NCBI GenBank assembly: GCA_949751835.1
Contig: CATKHK010000148.1
Coordinates: 1-55,115, forward strand
Origin: Blepharisma japonicum
Lineage: Eukaryota; Ciliophora; Heterotrichea; Heterotrichida; Blepharismidae
Length of the DNA: 55,115 bases
Direction of reading: 5' to 3'
The translations under genes and the position numbers were made by a program. Below the pieces are notes generated by a model. That model was not told the origin of the DNA and searched no databases. It worked only from the letters and a program-made list of their open reading frames with translations. This document shows, in pieces, positions 20,801 through 32,720 of this stretch; the stretch's first letter is position 1, and each line of letters opens with the position of its first letter.

Positions 20801-23800
20801 TTACTCATATAAAACAGGCGCCTTAACACTTTATTTCTCAGACTATTTAACCATTTCTGACAGCTTCTTTACTGGAAACACAGCAGAAATAGGATCCTCA
20901 GCATTCTATGATTTTTCCAAGACAATCACAAGCCTCTTAAGCTAGTCAATAATGAATTCAGTGGAAATTCAGGTAGAATGGCTTGCGTTTTTAGTCAATA
21001 ATCGAAAGCTTCCAAATTTTATCAGTCTCCAATATCTTTCAAAGCAACGGCACTAATACTGTGCTGCTTCTCGATAAAATTGAGTGGATTGACACAAATA
21101 GCCAGTTTATTGAGAACGAGCAAAGTATTATTGCGCAGAGTGTGAGTAAATTAAAATTGACTGGAACGAACTTTGCAAAGCACCCGAGTACTCAGCTGCA
21201 TATAATTGAAATCTCTCAGAGCCTGATTACTGTGAGAACTGCTCTTTTAAGAATAATCAGAAAAAGTGTGTTTCTGTTTCAGGCCCTCAGCCTCGACCTT
21301 CAAAAGCTGTGAATTTTCAGACAATTCCTCTTCATATAAAGGGGGTGTGATTCTTTTTCAGAGGCTACAGGCACTAATAGCATTTCTGACTGCAAATTCA
21401 ATAATAATCACATAGGAGAATGAGGAGCTATCAATATAGTTGAGTCCACAGTGACGATAGAAAACATGAAATAAAAGAAAATACGTCAGCATCTAACTCT
21501 CCAGGTATAGTGTTGAATACTGCAACATTAAATGTTTTAAACACAATTTTTGCAAGAAGTCGTCTTCTAGACAAGGAGCTTTTATAATTGGAAGTTTAAG
21601 TAGCAGCATATACATAGATGAATCCAGCTTCAGCGGTAGCTATTCAGAAAGTGGAGGATCAATAGCGCTCTCCAGCGGGCTCTTGATAATGAAAGATTCC
21701 TCATTGAGTTATTCAAAAGGTAATCTTTGCTCTTCTGAAATTTGTGGACTGAAATTACAATATTACAATAAAAAATTCAGATCTTTCTGATTTAAGGAAA
21801 GTTGAGAGCACTGAAAATAGCTCTTATATGCTTTATGTACAGGGAGTTTTGCAGGTTTATGATTCAAAATTCCGCAACTTTGAAACTGGAGCCATTTTTG
21901 TGACTGAAACGAGCTATATAAATAGTCAAGATGATGAGTTTTATAATGGTGCCAACATAGAGAACGGCGGAACAATATTATTGCAAAACACGGGCAAATC
22001 CTAAGATCTTTCTTTATCAGCAATGCTTCTAGAAGCAAGGGTGGAGCAGTCTACATATGACTGGCAGTATTATGAAAGCCCAGAATTTATTATATCTAAC
22101 TGCTTATATAAAAATAACTCGGCAGTATCAATATTTAACGAAGGAAGTGGAGGAGGCTTGTATCTGCTGCTTTCAAATACTAAGGTTAGCATTGCTGATA
22201 ATGAGTTTGATTCGAATTCTGCTATAACTGGAGGAGGAGTCTTTATTTCGTGCTCTTATGATGATAAAACTGCTCTGTAAGTGTAAGCAAAATGTGTTTA
22301 CCAGTAATTATGCGTTCACTCTGGTGGTACGATCAGGTGAACTGGGTCAATCCAGAAATCAGTAGTAATATCTGCACTAATAGCAGCGCATCTTACGGAT
22401 CAGAATCGCTTCTTTTCTATGAAAGCTTGAATTAGTCTATTCAGATAGCCAAAGGCAACTCGCTAATTTTTCTGGAGTTGGAAATAGCCAGAAGTTTCCA
22501 TCTCAAATTAAACTGAAATTGCTTGAGCATTATTATCAAGTTGTAACATATGGCCATGACGATTTAGAAGTCATTATAACTGGAGATTCCAACACAAATT
22601 TGATAAGCACTACAACTACTATGCCTAATGGTGGTATAATCATTTTTGATGACTTTTCTGTCACATTGCAGTTCAGGGAGCGAAATAACTAGTACCATAT
22701 ATTTCGTTTACAAGTGAAAAAATCAAGTGCAATATTTCATTTACTCTAAGAGTGTGCATAAAAGGAGAGTTCCAACAGAGCAATTCATCCATCGCATGCA
22801 ATCATGGCACGTATAGTTTAAGTACTGATGATTAATGCTTTGATTGTCCTAACCATGCACACTGCAATGGATGTAGCCTCATTTCCCCAAATTCAGGCCA
22901 TTGGCATGGGAGTAAACGATTCTGCTCGCATTTATGAATGCTTAAATAAAGGGGCTTGCTTAGGTGGGCTATTATCTGACATCGGCTATATATCTACCTC
23001 TGGAGTTTGCTCAACAGGGTAGAGGAGAAACTTATGCCAAGGATGTGAAATAGGATATTCTTATTCAAGTTCCAATATTTGTGCAGTTTGTGACAGATTA
23101 TGGAGCATTATCAATATTTGTTTTTTCATTTCAGGAGTGACCTTGGCTTTGGCCATTTTAGTTCATGGTACAATAATAAGCTCATATGACCCAACTTCAG
23201 TTATGTCTATCTATTTAAAGATCTTCGTGAATTATCTACAGCTAGTTTCTCTGACTACTCAGCTACGATTGTCATGACTAGGAATGGTTTCCAGCTTTGT
23301 GGAGAACCAAAGCAAGACTGAGAAAGTTTCGATTCAAATTTTCTCCTTTGACTCCTCCTCATTAGTAAGGATGACCCAGAATCATCCAAGGTAAGCTTAT
23401 TTTACGAAGCTTTGAATTTATATTTAATCCCAATAATACTTGGGCTGATTGTACTCATGTTTTGACTCTCAGTTGAAGGGCTGAAGAAAAACTTTTGGGT
23501 GATAAAAAGAGAATTTATACAACTTTATGCATCCTCTTCTTCTTCTTCCTTGATTCATCCATCTCTCACCAATTGCATGCTTTCAGAATTCAGTTGTATG
23601 GACATATATGGGAAAAGAATTTGATGAAAAATCTAGACATAAAATACTGGGATGAAACTCATGCAATTTATCATTCTGCATTGCGCTTCCATCTATTATT
23701 ATATGATCAATAGGAGTCCTAATGTTTGTGCTCCAGCAATTAACTTATAATAAAAGAAAGTTATGCCAAATCGAGTATAAAATTAAGTATGGCTTTCTTT

Positions 23801-24437
23801 ATGATGGGTATCACGAGTCAAGATTTTATTGGGAATTCGTTATTATGATGAGGAAAATGTGAGTCATTTTTCTTTCAGCTATTTTCAATACAATTTCTCC
23901 TAATCTCCAAACTTTAACCTGTCTGACGGTTCTACTCATATTTATATATTTTCGCCATATGAAAAGACCATTCGAAATAGGAGATCTAAATGAGATGGAG
24001 CTAAGAGGAGTTTTGTTTCAGCCATTACATATATTGTGGACTTTATTTTTTGAAAAATGACCTTAATGATGGCTCTAAATGGTTTTTCTTCTTCCTTACG
24101 ATTTTTTCAAATGCTGTTTTTTCAGATATTTTGAGCTTATAAATATTCATGAATTAGCAGCAAGTCTATTTTTTTATAACTCAAAAGTAAGGGAAATATT
24201 TGGAATCGAATCAAAAGTCACAAATGACCAAAGTGACACAAAAAGAAGACCTAATTTAATAAGCGATAGAAAATTAGCTAAAAGAGAGGGCCTTTGTCAA
24301 AGTGACATAGGCAGCCAAGAAAGTTTTTATTTGAAATTTGTGGGGAAATTAGAACCTGTTGGCTCTTGAAAGAAACAGCTGAAACAAACCAGCTATTACA
24401 AGGTGCAATGCGAGAATCGATACTTTTTTCAGTGACT
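17870..24437 (+). pseudogene. Broken giant membrane protein: beta-helix, Cys-rich and multi-span domains
   Basis: Protein-like sequence runs for 6.6 kb but changes frame at least ten times and meets many in-frame TAA/TAG. The family is still clear in order: a Cys-rich start; parallel beta-helix repeats (for example DGGSAIYFKNS, SDSFFTGNTAEIGSSA, GGVILF, SSFSGSYSESGGSIALSS, GGGLYLLLSN); a Cys-rich block (CFDCPNHAHCNGCSLISP, then CLNKGACLGG and NLCQGCEIGYSYSSSNICAVC); and several membrane spans (SIINICFFISGVTLALAI, SIGVLMFVLQQL, FNTISPNLQTLTCLTVLLIF). Ciliates carry many such large surface proteins with outer-membrane-like beta-helix repeats; function is unknown. A typical signal peptide is not seen. 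Many stops sit where Gln would fit. It converges on the PAS gene 97 bp later. Confidence 0.85.
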
Positions 24438-24533
24438 AATAATTGATAATGTACGAATAATTTGATTCAGACTGTGTGTTAATTTAATAAGAATCTCAAA
24501 AAATAACATTGAGAACAAATTATAAACAACTTA

Positions 24534-27500
24534 CTATTTGTCAGCAACAATTCCAGCTGCTTTCTTTATCTTATACAGGAGTTTGATTTCCTTTGCCAAA
24601 AATGGCAGATAATAAAAACAGTATAGAATTCCTAGCATAACAGAATACGCAATTGTGACATAAATGAAGGTTCAGAGCTGAGCATTGATCACATCAATGG
24701 TTGATTGATCAGTCAAGTTATAGTTTTTCCCTATCGCTTCTTGGACAATGGAGCAATTTCCTAGAAAATCAGCCATCATCTGGTCAGCCGGAGTGAAATT
24801 TGGAGCAGCAAGGTTGTAGCTATCGAAAATGATTGAAAATTGGCCTGCTCTGGTGCCAAACGCAAGAATAGGCGCTGAATTCAGAACTCTTTCAAAATAT
24901 CGATCTCATAGGTAATTATTCAGCATAGATGAGTATTTGTGCTCTCTGATTTGCTTTGCACTCTTGGTAAACCTATAAATCAAATCATTAAGTTGAATAT
25001 TTGCATTAGCGAGTCCGTATGAGTTTGGAAAAGTCCTAACCATCTGTGGTCGATTCACATCCCTTGCAAAAAGCCCAATTTGAGACAGCAGTGTCCTTCT
25101 TTCAATGAAATTGTATAGCAATTGAGGTCTGGTTTTCATTGCTTCTTCACAGTTCACGTACAGATACAACAAAGTCAAGAAATAAAAGGAGAGAGACAAA
25201 GCAGCAAGAGAGAATACCCTGATGCTATATCTAAATAAAATCTTTGTGTTAATTGGCTTCTCTTTGAGCTTGCTTGAGTTCGGTCTGCTTTCGTCTTCCA
25301 GTATAATTTCATGGATTGCTGAGAGTCTGTCAATAGCTGATGCTTTGAGAGTCGCATATGAATTAAAAGCGTTTATCCTAATATAGGCCCATAGTATTTC
25401 ATATTTTCTCTTAATAAGAGCGATACAAAATATAAGAAAAGCAGCCATGCCTCCGAGGATGATAATGACGCAGATAATGATGATTCTCAAATTATCTCCA
25501 GAGTCTTGGATTCGACTCTTTTCGCAATCCACGAGCTTTTGAAGCGAGTGGTCAATTTTATGGTACCCAAAACTTAAGCTGTTAAGCACCAAAAAATATA
25601 GGTCTGGGTTATAGTTTGAATTCTTTTTATCAATCAATAGTAAAAGGTCTCGACCCTAAATGAAAATTACATAATTTATGAATTCTTGCATAGCATCGTA
25701 TAAATTATAGTTAAGCAAAATAGGAGTACCAGATTCAAAATCTCATATCGGAATATCATTTTCAATCATAATTTTAGATGCTGAGCAGTAGCTTCAATCA
25801 TCGTAATCGCTTAATAAATCTTTTTGTAGCAAAGATAAGCCAATCATATTTTCTTCTAAGTATCCTGTATCTCTTGTCAAGTTATATTTTCCAGACCTGT
25901 ATTCTAGATCAATTGACCTCACTAGATTAGCAATTGAAGCTATATAATAAAGAGTCTGCCCCAAGTCATTAAAAGACTGAATTGATGTTGAGTGTGAGAC
26001 ATTACTATAAATAACACCGAGAATCGCAAAGTTTATTCCAAGCATGACCAAGACAGCAATCAACAAAACAAATCGGAAAATATTGAGAGCCCTTCTTATC
26101 TGTGAAACGAAGTTATTCGTGATCAACATCGTGCTTTTTGATTGGGTTGAGGACTGGCTTGGAGACAAGTTGGACTTTGTATCACTTTTGTTAGCTTTCA
26201 GCCATTTTTCAGTCGTAGCAATCTGAGTTTCGTCAAGTTTCTCTGTGCTGATTGAAAAATTCATGTCAGTTTCTTGCTTACTTGACAAAATCTTTACCCT
26301 TTCCATTATGTTTTCTCTTGAAACTTCTTTTTCTGAACCTTGATTGCTAATGGCCCAAAACATTTGTTCCAAAGTGTAGCCTTGCTCTAGCATTTCAATA
26401 TGCGTTGGCTCACTGATAACCATAACAATATGAATTGTGACAGACTTTATGTGTAAATTTTGTCTCACAACTGCAAGTTTTTTGTTTTTGTAAAAAATAT
26501 AGTAAGTATGGTTCAGACTCATCTCAGAGTAATCAGCAACATAATCAAAGATAGTTGATTTGTTGAGTACCCAGCGATCAGTTAAGCCAAAAATAGTTGG
26601 GATTTTCATGGAATAGCCTAAAATAAAGCCTTCATCTGAAACCAAAATAATCTGACGAGAAAAATGGTGAGGCTTCAGGGATACCAAGAAGTAAGAATTA
26701 TAATGGAGAGCTGTATATTTTATCTCAATATTGCAGTCAAATAAATATTCCTGGTGGTCTTGCACAAAAAACATTGGAGTGATTTCTTTGCTTGTATCGT
26801 TGCATCTTGATGTAAAGTTTAAAAGATGCTGCCTATGATTGATTTTATAAGGATAAGGAATAAAATCAGACAAATCACTACCAATAGCTTCTTGCTTGGA
26901 AAGTTTGAGGTACCTAGATGCGTTATCATTTATATGTGTAATAAGACCCATTGTTTCAGGGTTTGCAGAGATCAGGATAATCCCAACTTTTTTATTGAAA
27001 ATCTTAATGGCACTATCATTTTTTATTATTGAACCAATTTCAGTCAACCAGTTCTTCCTTCTTCGAATCGCATTGGCATCGTCAAGCTTTCTGAGTATAT
27101 TTTCCAGAAAAGATATAAAAAGGTCGAAAGCTTCGATATTTTTATACTTATCAATTATTTTTTCATAAGAGCTTTTAGATTTGGCAGCAAGTTCAGACAC
27201 AGCTGTTATAAAGGTTATGAGCTTTTTAACATCTGGCATTTCTCGAGAAAATTCAGTCAATAAATTTACGAGTCCAACGCATAAATCAATGTCATGGTTT
27301 TTTGTCTTTTCAATATCGAGCACATATTGGACATACTGAATATCCTGAGGACTTTCCTGAATATTTTTCTTCAGTATTTCGCTAATTTTTCATTCTTGAA
27401 TGGCACCTTCTAATGACGGCGTAACTCTATTGAGCCTAGACAGTTTAATTCTTGCCAATCTCTCGTCATTTAACCCATGAAGGCAATAATTAATCTCTCA

Positions 27501-28685
27501 TATATAGACTAGCTTATTCCTTTGAGTAGATTTGCATTTAAAATACTGGTTAAACAAGTCTATGATTCTTTCTTTATTCTCAAGTTTTGAGTCCACCATT
27601 AAGTGCCTTATGCTTAATTCGAAGTCGTAGATTGTTTTGATTTCGCTCTTTTTTAAAGGGCCTTGCTTCTTGACTTTTCTAAAAGTATTTATTAAAATAA
27701 AAGGCTGAATAACTAGATACCCAAGGACGGTTATTAAGCTATCATCAATTGCAGTTGCTAGTAAAAAGGAGAGTAAAGTTACCACTAGCGATACCAGCTT
27801 GCATAGCTGTATTGCACTAGCAAAAGAATTAAAATAAGCAAAATCTGTTAAGAGCATTCAGCATAAAAGGAGAGCTAAAATTAATATTCCAAATTGGCTT
27901 CCGACTGCATAGTCTTTGTTCCCAATATAATAAATAATGCACTCTGCAGTATAAAATAGCCAAATCAGCAAATCAAATGAAGAATGTGATCTGGCTTTTA
28001 AATTAATTTCTATATGCATATGGGATAAATCTGCAGTAAAGAGCTCTGAAATTACATTTAAAAACCCAAAAATTACTATAAAAAAAATACTCAATGTGAC
28101 CCCGAGACTATCAAAGTCCGCACTTGCTCCACTATTTTTGCTTGTAGATCCTGCTGATTCATTTAAATGTGATGATTCTGTAAAAGTATCGAGTAGAACT
28201 AGCAAACTTGGTATATAAAGAACTGTAGTAAGCATGAACAATACTTTCCTTGATATAATCATGACACTTTCTGGTAGTCTTCTTCCATAAAAATTTAAAA
28301 CTCCAGCAGAAAAGACTGCTAGTGCACAAAATGAAATATTTATTATCACTGCGTAGAAGCACTTATCCAAAATATTGAACGCATCGCAAATGCTCTCCAA
28401 GTTTGTATAGCCCAAGACCTCTCAAAAAACCGAATAGCTGTCCCAATTGCTTAGAGGTAATAATGCATATCAAATAATAGAGACTGACTGAATTGCTATA
28501 ATTGTGCTAACTGTTGCTTCTATGATAATTTGCTTTTTGAGCGATATTCTTTGGTCATATTTAGCCATAAAAAAGCTCCCGAAGAATGCCAAGATTTTAG
28601 AATTCAGTTCAGGATAAACAGTGATTGCCTCACGATTTTCAAGGAATTGAATGTCTTCCTGGGGAGAAATATTGAATTTTGGCAT
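24534..28685 (-). CDS. Large multi-span membrane protein with PAS-like domain, one 15-nt intron
   Basis: 1378 residues from ATG 28685-28683 to TAG 24536-24534, spliced at 25656-25670; TGA is Trp throughout. The N-terminal third holds several membrane spans (for example ECIIYYIGNKDYAVGSQFG flanked by hydrophobic stretches and VVTLLSFLLATAIDDSLI). A helical region (about 430-560) leads to a PAS-like domain near 565-680 (GIILISANPETMGLITHIND, LKLSKQEAIGSDLSDFIPYP). A second membrane part follows, with spans at about 868-892, 1063-1086, 1146-1169 and 1340-1362. This layout matches the large PAS-domain membrane proteins (tiny-macrocyst-like) common in ciliates, whose ligands are unknown. A signalling or sensory role is inference. 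No catalytic domain is seen. Confidence 0.88.
25656..25670 (-). other. 15-nt intron in the PAS membrane protein gene
   Basis: On the minus strand it reads GTAATTTTCATTTAG. Without removal the frame hits the TAG at its 3' end; with removal the frame continues as EFINY then GRDLLLLIDKK, with the total length divisible by three. The length and GT...AG borders fit heterotrich introns. Confidence 0.93.
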
Positions 28686-29933
28686 TTATTTTTATAATGA
28701 TAACGGAGAAAATTGCAAGCAGCCAAAAATCCATTCAATTTAAATTATCTGTGTTGAAAAAAGATTAATTGCGGGAAATCGAATTTTATTAGCTATTAAA
28801 CAATTTTATAAGAAAAGTTGCAATGGTCAGTAAATGCGATTTTAGATATGAAAAAAGGATGTAAGGAAATAGGCCTGAAAGAGAAAATAATTTAATATTT
28901 TAATATCATTTAACAGAGAAATAAAGGAACGAAAGCTGATTTAGCCAATATTTGTATAAATATCATCAAAATTGATTTTAAATAAGTATAGCTTTATAAT
29001 TATGTTATTAATGAAAATTCTGAATAATTATTATCATGGTTGCTCTTTGTATTTAAACTTAAAACTCTTAATTAATATCTTAGCTTATTTATGAGGTCTC
29101 AATTTTAAATTTAGTTACAATAAATATAAGAAGCACAGCTTACGAGTTTTCTAAATTGCGTTCCTAGATGAATGAAAACTTTTTGTTAGCCTTACATAAA
29201 ACTACTTCAATAAATTCTAGTTATACTCATTCTCTTTTTAATATTCAATTAATTTCTAAAGTTTATTTCTACCAAATCTTTACTAATTTTCTTAGCATTA
29301 ATTTAAATAATACTCATTAATTTAATTTTAATTTAATATATAGCAATTAATCTTGGCATCTAATTTTTGATACTTAGGAATGAAATTTCTAGAAATTTAA
29401 AAAAATTTTTTTAATACAAATGTAATTTCCTTTAATTAGAATAAGTGTCTTAACTAATTTAAATATTTATAAATAACTTTAATCAATCAATGAATTAATA
29501 TTATATGAATTAATATTTATAGTAGGAAGAATTTAAATAGCTTCCCAGCTTAATATACATCTTTTTTATTTAAAATTTGCTTATTCATTTTTCCAGCCTA
29601 AATTGGATTTCAAATAGTTTTTATGTTTATAAATTACAATAGCAATTTCTTTAAAATCTTTGAATTTCTAAAGACGTTAAACTAAATTTTTCAAAATTTT
29701 AATTCTAAATGAACTTGTTAGCATTATTTAATTCTTTTAAATCTTTCCAAAAAAATCCCAAGCATAAAATTAAATTAAGACTTTCAAGAAATCTCTCTAT
29801 TTTCTCTCGAATTTATTATTTGATATCTAATTTTCATTGTGATAAATTAATTCAAAAAGATTCTGGCTAATATGGATGCAAGAACTTTAAGAAAATATGA
29901 AAATTTGTGAATAGAGCTAAAGTTTAAGTTTCT
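28686..29933. other. Intergenic, extremely AT-rich
   Basis: About 1.25 kb with frequent stops in all frames on both strands and no GC-richer island. I see no gene, repeat or structured element in it. Confidence 0.5.
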
Positions 29934-30537
29934 TTAAAGTTTAGGAGAATGTTGGCTTTCAGCCATGTATTGCATCGTGAGTAATTGATTGTTTGCGAAT
30001 TCACCTTTTCTCACCACAGTACAAGTTTCTGGATCTTTTTCGCAAACTCCTCTCATTTTCATACACAAATGTATACTCCTTATGACGACAAGCACTCCCT
30101 TCGGGTGGATTGCTTTTTCAATTGCGTCAGCAATTTGCTCTGTCAGTCTTTCCTGGACCTGAAGACGCCTTGCGAAGATATCAGAGATTCTTTTGAGTTT
30201 ACTGAGACCAAGCATCTTTTTATCAGGAATATACCTAACATAAAACTTACGTGATCGAGCAATTTCCTATGAAAGGCAGTAGATGATGCTCGCAGAGAGA
30301 ACAAATTTCCAATCCTTTTACGTGAACAACCCCAGAACCATCATGAGGGAAAATCCCTTCTCCGATTTTTTCATCAGCGGTTGTAAAATAACCTTGGGTT
30401 AACTCCACTAAAGCTTTGGCAGCTCGTTTTGGGGTGGACTCAACGCCTTCGTTGGTTAATGGGAGCTTTGACAAAATAGTTGCATAAGCTTTTTCGATCT
30501 CTCCAAGTGCTTGACTTACGGTATTCGGCTTGCTCAT
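29934..30537 (-). CDS. GCH1: GTP cyclohydrolase I, one 16-nt intron
   Basis: 195 residues after splicing 30235-30250; ATG 30537-30535, TAA 29936-29934. GTP cyclohydrolase I converts GTP to dihydroneopterin triphosphate, the first step to tetrahydrobiopterin and folate. Motifs: the zinc site and catalytic His pair in CSLCEHHLLPFIGN, then YIPDKKMLGLSKLKRI, FARRLQVQERLTEQIADAI and the second zinc Cys region HLCMKMRGVCEKD. Exon 1 ends inside the Thr codon of NCSIT; exon 2 resumes YIPDKK. The N-terminal regulatory extension of animal enzymes is absent, so this is a core-only form. An alternative upstream start (30546) would use TTG, so the ATG is preferred. Confidence 0.96.
30235..30250 (-). other. 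16-nt intron in GTP cyclohydrolase I gene
   Basis: Minus-strand sequence GTAAGTTTTATGTTAG. Reading through gives a premature stop right after SIT; removing it restores the highly conserved stretch SITYIPDKKMLGLSKL. Confidence 0.95.
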
Positions 30538-30872
30538 ATTTGGCAAAATTAATGGTTAATTCCATACTTCATTGAAAAATCTGTAATTTATATATGCTAC
30601 AGCGAGCTCTAAGTATTTAGAGTATTCAAGGTTTTATTAAATTTTAAGAGATAAAGTATATGTCTAAAATTATTAGTAATTTTATTTCAAAAAATTTAAG
30701 GGGTTTAAGTTTGGGTAATTTTTGCTCCATATAATTGGCTTCTTATCATATCAAAGCTACGTTTACTTAATTTGGCCTTTTGAAATGCTTGATTTTAATC
30801 TAAAAACTTAAGCCATCTCCTAAGTTATCAGGATTTTCAGTTATTCCTTATTAGCAATTTGTTATAAATTCT
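30538..30872. other. Intergenic spacer
   Basis: 335 bp upstream of the GTP cyclohydrolase gene; AT-rich. It must hold that gene's promoter, but no motif stands out. Confidence 0.45.
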
Positions 30873-31198
30873 TCAGTGTGGCTTACGGACTTCGTAGCCA
30901 TCTCTCTTCTAGGACAGTGGGATTTGGTTGCTTGCCTCGATTTGCTGAATTTATACAGCTTACAAATCCATTCTCGAGTTAAAAAGGCTTTTAGAGCCTT
31001 AATTCCTTCTATAATTTAAAGGAGGCAGGTTCGTTGTCCAGATGGAATAGTCAAACTTGAGCGGCATGCTGTAGGCTATGAGCTTGTACTAAAATCATCA
31101 AAAAATATTTTGGAGGTTTATTTCTCTTTTAAATTTCTGAATAATAAAATTTCATCAAATAATTTTTATCATCATTTATTTCCTTTACAAATATAAAA
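30873..31198 (+). pseudogene. Coding remnant, unknown family, one in-frame TAA
   Basis: A GC-richer island that reads on the plus strand as 108 codons with a single stop (TAA 31017-31019). Segments include WLTDFVAISLLGQWDLV, LDLLNLYSLQIHSRVKKAF and GIVKLERHAVGYELVLKSS. No ATG begins it and no family was recognised. Two short hairpins (30879-30900 and 30984-31000) fall within it, so a structured RNA is an alternative, but the open frame explains it better. Confidence 0.35.
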
Positions 31199-31439
31199 TA
31201 ATCTAAGATAGTAATGTGTTTTAATTTTAAATAATGAATGAAGAGAATTACTTTTTATTAAGCCTCAATACATTGACTTTTACTTGATATTTTAACTATT
31301 TCAAAAAAATATAATTGAAAAAATTGTTAACTTTTTATTATAACTTAAAGTTATTTTATTCCCTAAATAAATCGTCCTTTCATATTTGCCTTATTCTTAG
31401 ACCAATAAAACAATTACTATTGATTTTGAATTGAATATA

Positions 31440-32473
31440 CCTATTTCATTTGACACTAAAATTTGGAGCGACTTAATATAGCGTTTTTTGAGTATTTGCG
31501 TGATCTGTTTTTTGTAAATCCTTCTTTATAGTATGTTAAAGCTTCATCTTTTATCTTCTCTGGCAAAATTTGGCACTATAATATATGTTTAGAATCATTT
31601 CCTGGTATAGCTGAATGATTATGTTCACGATTTATAGTTGTGCACTTAAAATTATGCACATTTGATGCTTGCATTGCATAATATCATTGCACTTTAAATT
31701 TACAATAATCGCTTGACTTAATGGATGGAAAAAAGTTTTTATATGCTCAGTCGAAAAATAGCATTTAAATATAATAATTTTTTTTGAAATTGGATGCCTC
31801 AACATTTATTTTTACTTTTTCATCTTTCAGAGCTTTTTCTTTATAATTGCTGCAAACTCTTTTATAGAAGCAAACTGATGTTCAATATCTTTTTTGGAAA
31901 GCACTCATTACATTAGATTTTTCTCGACCTGACCCGCTATCCATTACTCTTGCTGGAAATGCTAAATCATTTTCCTTTTTAATTTGCGGATTAATAATTG
32001 ATAATTGAGGCATTTCCTTGATAATTTCTTCTATCATACATTCTATAAGATTTTGTTCAACAGCCTCAAAAAATTGAAATTCTTCTTATACTTCTTCCTG
32101 GTACAGTAATTCAGTACTTTCTCTAGTATTTCCGATATCTTCTAGATTTTTAAAGTCGTTTGGCAGTAAATCTGGAGCAAGAGCTTGCTTATGAACCTTC
32201 TATTCATCTATTATAATAAAAAGATTTAATAAAATTGATATTAAACTTTGAAGATATAGGTTGCATTCTTTCTGAATCATGCATTGAAAGTTCTAACAAT
32301 TGATCAGTTATAACTTCACCTGAAGAAGTATTATTGATATTCCTTTCATTTTTGCAACAACTGATGAGATGGCACTTATATTTATTATAGTTAAGTATTA
32401 AAATGTCTTGGCTTCGATTATAATAAAAATTATTAAAGTAGGATTTATGATTATTTATGATAAATTTGGACAC
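31440..32473 (-). pseudogene. Decayed FLYWCH-like zinc-finger gene (transposon-type)
   Basis: The minus strand is protein-like over about 1 kb with only four in-frame TAA/TAG (32184-31440) and one frameshift near 32195. A first Cys pair appears in YNKYKCHLISCCKN. Near the 3' end the pattern DYCKFKVQWYYAMQAS then FKCTTINREHNHSAIP matches the FLYWCH layout (aromatic-Cys, spacer, then His-x-His), but the second zinc Cys is not present. After the finger comes LPEKIKDEALTYYKEGFTK, like the helix following such fingers in Mutator-like transposases. No DDE catalytic domain is visible. It is either a transposon remnant or a decayed DNA-binding protein derived from one. Confidence 0.45.
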
Positions 32474-32720
32474 TAAGAGGTGGGAATATCAGAATTTTCA
32501 AATGTAAAATGAATTCAAGAAAATAACACAAGAAAAAGTCATGAAAAAAATAGACTGTAATTTTTTCAGGAAAACCCGATCTACTAGGAATTTCATGCAG
32601 AGCGGATGAACATCCCATATGGGACGTCTTTGGTGATTACGCAACCTGCATGGGTAATGCCTGTCTCTATTGGCTAGCTGACTAACTAACTAAGTAACAA
32701 TTTAACTTTGTAGATTTTAA

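Noticed and set aside
26826-27168. Plus-strand open frames inside the PAS-protein gene
   Set aside because: They are shadows of a long, spliced minus-strand coding sequence with recognisable domains.
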